Positions 5,118-7,664 of a stretch of DNA of 7,664 bases are shown here, one piece after another (position 1 is the stretch's first letter; every line of letters begins with the position of its first letter). The stretch spans positions 1 to 7,664 of the forward strand of contig JAUWGI010000034.1 in the NCBI GenBank assembly GCA_030606505.1, given 5' to 3'. The notes under the pieces are model-generated. The model had not been told where the DNA came from and made no database searches. It saw only the letters and a list, made by a program, of their open reading frames with translations. This DNA comes from Deltaproteobacteria bacterium. Lineage in GTDB: Bacteria; Chloroflexota; Dehalococcoidia; Dehalococcoidales; BS750m-G39. Made by a program: the position numbers and the translations under genes.

Positions 5118-5888
5118 TTGCACAGGAGAAACAGGGCCAGCTTAAAGAGAATAGGTCTGCTCGCCTTCGCCATGGTCATAGCCCTCGGGGCCATGGGCGT
5201 CGGCTATGCCGCCTGGACCGACAGCGTCTACATCAACAGCACGGTCTACACCGGCACCCTGGATATAGATATCTGGGCCACTTCCTCCACCTTTGTCTAT
5301 AAGGAACCCGGCATGTACGACCCTTTGTACGGTAATGATATAGTGGTGCGCTATGTTGACGGCTCCTCCGACTCCTACCTTAATAGTCACCCGGAGGCCG
5401 AGCTTATCGCCTCGGCGGTAACCACCTTTAATAACGGCGGTGATGCTGACCTGGCCACCATGACCTTCGATGGGCTTTTCCCCTGCATCGACTTTCAGGC
5501 GGACCTGTACCTGGAGTATAACGGCACGATACCCGGCATAATCGAGGTTGCCATAGTTAATCCCGATAACGACGCCGGCCCCGATAAAGCCACAAAAGAC
5601 GCGATTATCGCCGAGCTGTGGAATCTGGGCCAGAACGGCGACCCCGGTAAAGGTATTCCACCCCGTACCTACGGTGCCTGGTTTGTAGGCAAAAAGAGCA
5701 CCAATTATGGCGTTGACTGGGTAGGAGTAGACGCGCCGGAGGGCATACAGCTTCACCGCTATGACTTTGCGCACGTCATCCTGCACGTCCACATACCGCA
5801 GGACCCGGCCTACGAGAACCTCTCCGGCCTGAAATTCGAGGGCGTGATTAACGTCATCCAGTGGAACGAATACGAAGAGCCTACGTAG
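5118..5888 (+). CDS. Secreted TasA/camelysin-like protein with SipW-type signal peptide (3 of 4)
   Basis: Exported protein of 256 residues, close relative of the gene at 3399. Start is TTG at 5118, eight bases after GAGGAG; no nearby ATG would keep the basic stretch before the hydrophobic core. R-R-N-R-A-S-L-K-R leads into the core and G-V-G-Y-A-A-W-T-D-S (27-36), then a strand ending Y-T-G-T-L-D-I. The middle has T-F-D-G-L-F-P (116-122) and Y-N-G-T-I-P-G (134-140), matching the first protein; the C-terminus repeats its H-x-x-D-F, H-I-P-Q, N-L-S-G and V-I-Q-W-N-E-Y (246-252) elements. Only one Cys (123) remains. Twenty-eight bases across the signal cleavage region are identical to the first gene, including silent positions, pointing to recent duplication or gene conversion. 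Confidence 0.8.
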   Translation: MHRRNRASLKRIGLLAFAMVIALGAMGVGYAAWTDSVYINSTVYTGTLDIDIWATSSTFVYKEPGMYDPLYGNDIVVRYVDGSSDSYLNSHPEAELIASAVTTFNNGGDADLATMTFDGLFPCIDFQADLYLEYNGTIPGIIEVAIVNPDNDAGPDKATKDAIIAELWNLGQNGDPGKGIPPRTYGAWFVGKKSTNYGVDWVGVDAPEGIQLHRYDFAHVILHVHIPQDPAYENLSGLKFEGVINVIQWNEYEEPT

Positions 5889-5919
5889 AGCCGGACCTGA
5901 TAACTGAATAACAAGGAAG

Positions 5920-5947
5920 AGAGGGTGGGGCATTCACCCCACCCTCT
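5920..5947 (+). terminator. Strong hairpin between secreted-protein genes 3 and 4
   Basis: AGAGGGTGGGG (5920-5930) pairs perfectly over 11 bp with 5937-5947 around a six-base loop, extendable by a G-U and an A-T pair. Only two further T residues follow the stem before GACT. Thirty-one bases after the stop of gene 3, it could act as a partial terminator. Confidence 0.55.
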
Positions 5948-5991
5948 TTGACTAACATAATAGTATATAATCTAACAAGGTAAAGAATTGA

Positions 5992-6525
5992 GTGAGAAAT
6001 AGACGGGGCTTAAACAGAATAGGTATGCTGGCCGTTGCCCTGATAATAGCCCTCGGGGCGACGGGGGTGACCTATGGCGCCTGGGTCGACGAGATATACA
6101 TCGAAGGCCACCTCTCCACCAGCGGTATTAATGCCAGTCTGGACTGCGGGGAATGCTCCCTGGTTGGAGACCCGGGAGACACCGGCACCTACATCAGCTG
6201 CAGCGCCCCGATGACCCCGACGACCCCGATGACGCTCAACCTCTACATTTACAACGCCCAGCAAGAGATAGACTATTACTGCGAATTTACCGTCAGCAAT
6301 GCCGCCGATTCACTGCCCATCAAAATCGCCAGCATGCCCATAACAGACTATACGGGGGTAACGGCGGTTATAACAAGCGGTGTGGGCGATTTGCAGGTTG
6401 GGGACGTGATAGACCCCGGACAATCGGCCACCGGCAAGGTCCACATCTACCTTACCAGCGTTGAGCGGGTGGGCCAAACCCTCCCCTTCACCCTGACCGT
6501 TAATGTCGTAAGGTGGAATAAGTAA
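5992..6525 (+). CDS. Secreted TasA/camelysin-like protein with SipW-type signal peptide (4 of 4)
   Basis: The smallest of the set, 177 residues. The GTG at 5992 gives R-N-R-R-G-L-N-R-I-G before the hydrophobic core, lining up with the third protein's start; AAGG (5977-5980) is a weak and distant ribosome binding site. The signal motif is modified: G-V-T-Y-G-A-W-V-D-E (25-34), with Val for Thr after Trp, and the strand ends S-T-S-G-I. The core holds V-S-N-A-A-D-S-L-P-I (101-110), a D-P-G-Q-S turn (141-145) and F-T-L-T-V-N-V-V-R-W-N-K (166-177), so the C-terminal QWNEY becomes RWNK. It belongs to the sub-type of the second gene but is reduced. It ends ten bases before the next start, so the last two genes are probably translated as a pair. 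Confidence 0.8.
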   Translation: MRNRRGLNRIGMLAVALIIALGATGVTYGAWVDEIYIEGHLSTSGINASLDCGECSLVGDPGDTGTYISCSAPMTPTTPMTLNLYIYNAQQEIDYYCEFTVSNAADSLPIKIASMPITDYTGVTAVITSGVGDLQVGDVIDPGQSATGKVHIYLTSVERVGQTLPFTLTVNVVRWNK

Positions 6526-6535
6526 GGTATAAGCT

Positions 6536-7501
6536 ATGCGTAAAGCAATTCTTGTGATATTAGCCATGGTGGTGGCCCTCTCCGTCCTGCCGGTAACCTT
6601 TGCCGGCTACAAAGGGGGGTGGAAAAACTGGGACCGGTTCTGGCAGCCGAGTACGACAGTCGTCTATAGTTGCCCCACCTACTGCAACGTAGTCTTTACC
6701 TCGGTGTCTGCCAGTGACAACGAACATACCTTCACCGAGCCTAAAGAGGTGGCGCAGACCGCCGCCGATATAACGAACTGTGGCAAAAATCTGGTCATCA
6801 CCATCGATAACGCCTACCCCGGCTACCAGGGAATCGTAGACTTCTGTGTCCAGAACACCGGCATCTACCCGGCCACCGTAACCGGCATCACCACCGATTA
6901 CCCCGATCCTGTTTACCTGCAAATTGCCCTTACCGGGAATGTCCAGCCGGGGGTAACCATTCAGCCCTGGGACACCAAGTGCGGTCAACTGGTAATAGGC
7001 GGCATCCCCCAGCGAGAAGATGCCCAGAACCGCACCTTTACCTTTACCATTACAATAGACTTTGATTGTATTCCCGTTAACTGTGAAACCGCCTTCGCTC
7101 ACGGCGGTTCATACGCCACATGCTTTAGCTATTATGGCTTCAGCAACTGGGGTTGGACCAACGGCCCGCTGCCATCCGGCGACTATACCTTCGATATCTA
7201 CGCCGGAGCCGGAAGCTGCGATCCACTTGATGGGGAGTTGGTCGGCACGCTCACGGTAAACTACGACGGCTCAACGGCGTATGTCTTCTATGACATTACG
7301 GGTTCCGGCTACACGATGACCGAAACCCACCTCTATGTTGGCAATGATCCGTTACCCAGTAAAAACGGTGATTTCACCGTCAGCCCGGGCCAATTCCCGC
7401 ATAAGCACGACCTAGATAATAAGACAACAGACGAGTATGAGGTAACCGGCTTATCCGGTGATATTTATATAGTTGCCCATGCCGTGGCCTGCCCGGAGTA
7501 A
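6536..7501 (+). CDS. Secreted two-domain protein related to the SipW-type set
   Basis: Exported protein of 321 residues. The signal peptide (1-23) ends V-T-F-A/G, an ordinary type I site; the W-T-D motif is lost, though A-M-V-V-A-L still resembles its neighbours. Domain 1 (about 40-178) keeps the family pattern: I-D-N-A-Y-P (90-95), V-Q-N-T-G-I-Y-P-A (105-113), V-Q-P-G-V (136-140) and F-T-F-T-I-T-I (168-174), but does not end in QWN. Domain 2 (about 184-321) is a separate beta-rich module marked by G-W-T-N-G-P-L, D-x-Y-A-G-A-G-x-C, E-T-H-L-Y-V-G-N, V-S-P-G-Q-F and I-V-A-H-A-V; I recognise it as recurrent in secreted proteins but know no function. Ten Cys suggest disulfides. The ribosome binding site AAGG overlaps the previous stop codon. 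Could be a cap, anchor or adhesin for the array; unproven. Confidence 0.75.
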   Translation: MRKAILVILAMVVALSVLPVTFAGYKGGWKNWDRFWQPSTTVVYSCPTYCNVVFTSVSASDNEHTFTEPKEVAQTAADITNCGKNLVITIDNAYPGYQGIVDFCVQNTGIYPATVTGITTDYPDPVYLQIALTGNVQPGVTIQPWDTKCGQLVIGGIPQREDAQNRTFTFTITIDFDCIPVNCETAFAHGGSYATCFSYYGFSNWGWTNGPLPSGDYTFDIYAGAGSCDPLDGELVGTLTVNYDGSTAYVFYDITGSGYTMTETHLYVGNDPLPSKNGDFTVSPGQFPHKHDLDNKTTDEYEVTGLSGDIYIVAHAVACPE

Positions 7502-7522
7502 GACGGGGTAACTCCCTCGTCT
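7501..7522 (+). terminator. Imperfect hairpin after the last secreted-protein gene
   Basis: AGACG-GGG pairs with CCC-T-CGTCT around TAACT, with one bulged base, starting at the last base of the stop codon. No T run follows directly, so termination here is uncertain. Confidence 0.35.
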
Positions 7523-7611
7523 CGGGCCAGATTTCACAATTAAATACAGACAAAGGAATAAAGACCGCCAATAGCTGATGGCTTAAGTTATCTTTGGTGA
7601 GGTTCGGGCAG

Positions 7612-7664
7612 TTGTCCTGGAGGCAGCTTAAGGGGCAAAATAAGAACCGTAAAAAAACAAACAA
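7612..7664 (+). CDS. Possible start of a further gene, cut by the window edge
   Basis: From TTG at 7612 (GGTGAGG at 7596-7602, nine bases upstream) the frame stays open to the end of the window and encodes a short very basic N-terminus, S-W-R-Q-L-K-G-Q-N-K-N-R-K-K-T-N. A GTG at 7597 in the same frame is an alternative start. A basic start like this suits a membrane protein, and a SipW-type signal peptidase would be the expected neighbour, but 17 codons are too few to identify anything. An open frame this short may also be chance. Confidence 0.22.
   Translation, partial: MSWRQLKGQNKNRKKTN

Noticed and set aside
5142..5933. Long minus-strand open frame (263 codons) opposite the third secreted-protein gene
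   Set aside because: The plus-strand frame has a signal peptide, a ribosome binding site and paralogs on either side. Similar antisense frames lie opposite the other genes, as expected from GC-biased codon use.
5948..5971. TTGACT and a perfect TATAAT before the fourth secreted-protein gene
   Set aside because: Only 12 bases separate the boxes, too short for a normal sigma-70 promoter, and a start there would fall within the ribosome binding site. The TATAAT alone might still act weakly.

Overview
The window looks like part of the chromosome of an uncultured anaerobic bacterium, most plausibly a Chloroflexota/Dehalococcoidia-type organism. That assignment is only inference. It rests on the mix of TTG, GTG and ATG starts behind good Shine-Dalgarno sites, the GC-rich coding sequence set in G/C-run-rich spacers, and the style of the SipW-type secreted proteins. 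No rRNA, tRNA, CRISPR array, transposase or phage gene is visible.

Left part (1-2682). An AT-richer, apparently non-coding stretch (1-360) carries a degraded second copy of the 5' end of the following gene. Next come a membrane NarL-type sensor histidine kinase (361-1557) and its overlapping NarL/FixJ response regulator (1542-2183), a clear two-component pair. Converging on them with only 4 bases between stop codons is a MauE/DoxX-like membrane protein on the minus strand (2188-2682), which has a good promoter of its own (2731-2760).

Middle (2683-3398). About 700 bases without a convincing gene, packed with G-runs and C-runs, several near-perfect hairpins, a 47-bp imperfect direct repeat and a sharp 20-bp palindrome built on TGTCACG. 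This is the control region upstream of the next block and possibly a graveyard of small hairpin repeats.

Right part (3399-7501). Five plus-strand genes in a row for secreted proteins. Four (3399, 4227, 5118, 5992) start with a SipW-cognate type signal peptide (basic start, hydrophobic core, G-x-G-Y-A-[AS]-W-T-D, then a strand ending in TG[TS]), as in TasA/camelysin-type matrix proteins. They end in a shared [IV]QWNEY-like strand, while their middles differ. The fifth (6536) begins with a more ordinary signal peptide, keeps the same core pattern and adds a second C-terminal secreted module. GC-rich hairpins lie between the first four genes; the last two are almost touching. The array looks like a set of structural subunits for an extracellular fibre or surface layer, with relative dose possibly tuned by the hairpins. 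No SipW-type peptidase is seen in the window. A weak open frame running off the right edge (from about 7612) could be the next gene.

The two-component pair could control the secreted-protein array, but only proximity suggests it.
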